In this document: positions 63,608 to 64,000 of the stretch, in pieces | How the letters are laid out: each line of letters begins with the position of its first letter | Position numbering within the stretch: the stretch's first letter is position 1 | Source: Flavivirga algicola | GTDB lineage: Bacteria > Bacteroidota > Bacteroidia > Flavobacteriales > Flavobacteriaceae | Direction of reading: 5' to 3' | Assembly (NCBI RefSeq): GCF_012910715.1 | Contig: NZ_JABBHF010000001.1 | Span: 69,170 to 133,169, forward strand | Length of the DNA: 64,000 bases | Made by a program: the position numbers and the translations under genes | The notes under the pieces: generated by a model | The model's input: only the letters and a program-made list of their open reading frames with translations | The model's database searches: none | What the model was told of the DNA's origin: nothing

Positions 63608-64000
63608 TTACTGCTTTGTTAATTTCTCTAATTCTGCTAACCTCTTTTCCTGCATTTCATTTTTATGGTCTTGCTCTTTCAATGTTTTTTGTTGCTGAAT
63701 AATATATAAGGTCAATTCTTCAATTTTTTGAAGGAGCTTGGCATTCATATCTCCTAGCAGGATGCCATGTTCTTCCACATTTTTAGCTGAAGGGATATCT
63801 TTTAAATGTCCCTTTTCTTTAATATGTTTCTCTACTTCTTTTAGCGTAGGCAGCTTGTAATCTTTTTCAAAAACAAAATCACTCCAGCCATCTAAATCTA
63901 CACGTACTTCTTTGGTATGGATAGTACCATTTACTGCTAGTTTTTCATCTGGTGTTGTGGTGCCGATCCCTACGTTACCTGTATTATAATACACATTTTG
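63608..64000 (-). CDS. Tail-fibre-like protein, C-terminal part (cut by window edge)
   Basis: The frame continues off the right edge; the GTG at 63994 is an internal valine, not a start. It reads TGNVGIGTTTPDEKLAVNGT, then LDGWSDFVFEKDYKLPTLKE and IKEKGHLKDIPSAKNVEEHG. It ends in a Gln/Lys-rich coiled coil of about 40 residues. This is the standard C-terminal module of Bacteroidota surface and phage tail-fibre-like proteins (NVGIGTxxP motif). It lies 23 bases before the 2064-residue RHS-type gene and is probably in the same transcription unit. Confidence 0.85.
   Translation of the reverse strand, partial: QNVYYNTGNVGIGTTTPDEKLAVNGTIHTKEVRVDLDGWSDFVFEKDYKLPTLKEVEKHIKEKGHLKDIPSAKNVEEHGILLGDMNAKLLQKIEELTLYIIQQQKTLKEQDHKNEMQEKRLAELEKLTKQ

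Overview
The window looks like a chromosome segment from a marine-type Flavobacteriaceae (Bacteroidota). The DNA is AT-rich. Several promoters fit the Bacteroidota pattern TTG-N20-23-TAnnTTTG, and ribosome binding sites of the GGAGG type are absent. Cell-surface proteins include one with SprB repeats and a type IX secretion (T9SS) sorting domain, one with a TANFOR domain, and giant RHS proteins of the flavobacterial kind.

Region 1 (1-13.2 kb) is ordinary core genome. It holds an oxidative-stress block: katG with a downstream ankyrin gene, and divergent tpx. The katG-tpx intergenic region carries a perfect dyad. It continues with dgkA-like, ftsK, a lolA-like carrier gene, an LptF/G permease and a ribBA gene whose GTP cyclohydrolase half has lost its catalytic residues. 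A DegT-type aminotransferase and a nitroreductase face back towards ribBA, and the block ends with tRNA-Ser(UGA), which has its own promoter and terminator.

Region 2 (13.2-37.3 kb) begins with a scar beside the tRNA: a decayed integrase arm-domain fragment joined to a frameshifted hydrolase C-terminus. A train of six large minus-strand genes for exported proteins follows. In transcription order they are an outer-membrane-barrel protein, a 2016-residue TANFOR protein with a zinc-protease motif and a kinase-like C-terminus, a small toxin-like protein, a 1549-residue protein I do not recognise, a fibronectin-III protein, and a 2189-residue adhesin with 17 SprB-like repeats and a T9SS signal. The genes overlap or nearly touch except for one 345-bp gap. 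I read them as a surface assembly with a polymorphic-toxin-like component; this is inference.

Region 3 (37.3-41.75 kb) is a mobile-DNA scrapyard. It contains a MORN-like gene, a truncated IS3 element, a tyrosine recombinase broken by a one-base frameshift, an intact REP-associated tyrosine transposase (RAYT), an HTH-regulator fragment, and five copies of a palindromic repeat unit flanking the RAYT on both sides. One copy has a compensated base change in the stem.

Region 4 (41.7-64 kb) is an RHS operon read on the minus strand. It starts with a tail-fibre-like protein cut by the window edge, then a 2064-residue RHS-type protein, a 1379-residue LRR/Ig protein ending in RHS-type sequence, a 241-residue LolA-like exported protein, the 3401-residue RHS core protein with an unrecognised toxin tip, and a 145-residue candidate immunity gene coupled by a TAATG overlap. 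The end of the immunity gene is encoded by the Region 3 repeat, so the toxin/immunity end of the RHS operon abuts the repeat array.
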